Below, one piece after another: positions 49,711 through 50,356 of a stretch of DNA of 50,356 nt. Within the stretch, counting starts at the first letter, position 1, and every line of letters starts with the position of its first letter. The position numbers and the translations under genes are program-made. The notes beneath the pieces were generated by a model. That model worked only from the letters and a program-made list of their open reading frames with translations, was not told the origin of the DNA and searched no databases. Source of the DNA: GCA-2724215 sp015660315 (GTDB taxonomy: Bacteria; Latescibacterota; UBA2968; UBA8231); NCBI GenBank assembly GCA_029941315.1, contig JAPYQE010000015.1:1-50356 (forward strand). The letters run 5' to 3'.

Positions 49711-50356
49711 TTACAGGGTGTACTGCGGAATATTCATCAGTTCACCGTCCTTGAGAGCCGACTGATGCGCGACGATGCCACTGACTGTCATGTTGAGGGA
49801 TTGGGCCACATCCACGAGCGGCTTGCGGTTCAGCAGAATGGCCTCGATGAACTCGCTCATCAGATAGCCATGCGAGCCACCGTGGCCGCCGGCTGCGACC
49901 CCCGGAGGAAGCGGGGGACGGGCAATTGCCGGCGACGTGGCATCCTTCTTGCCGCTCTGGAACTCGCCGTAGAACGTGCCCTTTTCCGTGCGGATCCGCC
50001 CTCTCTCCCCTCCCTCACCCGGCGTGTCCCAACTCACCGCCATCCGGGCCATACCGCCCTCGCTGGTGCGGAATAGTGCGATTTCGGTGCCGAACGGGTT
50101 CCCGAATTGGTTGTTCTCCGGCTGTAGGTGCTCAACAGTGCTGCGCATGCCCATACAGGAGACCTCGGTAAAGCTCCCGCCGGTCACGCCCACATAGTAG
50201 GCGTTCGAGTGCGTGGGATACCACTGCGGGGGCAGGCCGGTACGCCATCCCTCGTGCCCGTCCAATGGCGTGCCGAAGTAGTGCCAGTATTCGCCTTCGG
50301 AGTAGATGACCTTGCCTAGGTCGCCGGCTCGGTACATCTCCCGCATGCAATAGAGG
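49711..50356 (-). CDS. Gfo/Idh/MocA-family oxidoreductase, C-terminal part (5' end outside window)
   Basis: The frame stays open to the right edge, so the NAD(P)-binding Rossmann domain and the EKP motif lie outside. Visible are ~214 residues of the C-terminal alpha/beta domain: LYCMREMYRAGDLGKVIYSE, HEGWRTGLPPQWYPTHSN, SFTEVSCMGMRSTVEHL, and the closing helix FIEAILLNRKPLVDVAQSLN. Family members oxidise or isomerise sugars, inositols or their derivatives in the cytoplasm. HSNAYYVGVTGG is common in the sugar-acting group recalled from planctomycete-like genomes. Stop TAA at 49713-49711, directly before the IS30 remnant. Exact substrate unknown. Confidence 0.85.
   Translation of the reverse strand, partial: LYCMREMYRAGDLGKVIYSEGEYWHYFGTPLDGHEGWRTGLPPQWYPTHSNAYYVGVTGGSFTEVSCMGMRSTVEHLQPENNQFGNPFGTEIALFRTSEGGMARMAVSWDTPGEGGERGRIRTEKGTFYGEFQSGKKDATSPAIARPPLPPGVAAGGHGGSHGYLMSEFIEAILLNRKPLVDVAQSLNMTVSGIVAHQSALKDGELMNIPQYTL

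Noticed and set aside
1..50356. CRISPR arrays, tRNA or rRNA genes
   Set aside because: No regularly spaced identical short repeats and no tRNA- or rRNA-like conserved stretches were seen on reading both strands.

Overview
The window looks like a chromosomal segment of an uncultured Gram-negative bacterium of the FCB/PVC-neighbouring lineages, with Candidatus Latescibacterota or Poribacteria as the best guess. The signs are secreted proteins ending in FlgD-like or type-IX-like C-terminal domains, formylglycine sulfatases, several enolase-superfamily enzymes, a DUF6785-type transporter, and discoidin-like plus very large barrel-like outer-membrane proteins. This placement rests on gene content recalled from those groups, not on a marker gene. 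I see no rRNA, tRNA or CRISPR array.

Region A (1-14881, all minus strand, gaps mostly under 70 nt) reads as one long operon. In transcription order it holds a DUF6785-like membrane transporter, a secreted beta-rich protein of unknown function, two enolase-superfamily dehydratase-like enzymes (one resembling L-rhamnonate dehydratase), a secreted CBM9-like/PKD protein, a sulfatase, a secreted protein joining CBM9, a PQQ-type sugar dehydrogenase propeller and a sorting tail, a GT39-like membrane glycosyltransferase with TPRs, and an anchored SGNH hydrolase cut by the window edge. My inference is that A handles a sulfated sugar polymer: bind, desulfate, oxidise outside the cytoplasm, import the acid, dehydrate it.

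Region B (14920-30884, minus strand) begins, in transcription order, with a secreted CBM9-like protein followed by a terminator-like hairpin. Then come three related secreted proteins with discoidin-like and FlgD-like domains, two paralogous ~940-residue outer-membrane-type proteins coupled by TAATG, and a two-domain parvulin lipoprotein. The set looks like a surface-display or export locus with no described name that I recognise. A decayed gene with three tandem zinc-ribbon-like units separates it from region A.

Region C (31044-37546) holds a plus-strand AraC-type regulator with its own promoter and a minus-strand ABC importer. The importer consists of an OppA-like lipoprotein, a CUT1 binding protein fused to its MalF-type permease, and a MalG-type permease. 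No ATPase gene is present.

Region D (37618-43816) is a rearranged island. Two decayed IS3-family orfA copies point outward and enclose three further sulfatases, a perfect 13-bp terminator hairpin, and a 131-bp near-identical copy of the end of the rhamnonate-dehydratase-like gene of region A.

Region E (43817-50356, minus strand) is a patchwork, parts of it AT-richer. It carries a beta-alanine:pyruvate transaminase with methylmalonate-semialdehyde dehydrogenase, a phosphodiesterase-like gene fragment, an intact and a frameshifted methyltransferase, a broken IS30-family transposase, and the C-terminal part of a Gfo/Idh/MocA oxidoreductase that runs off the right edge.
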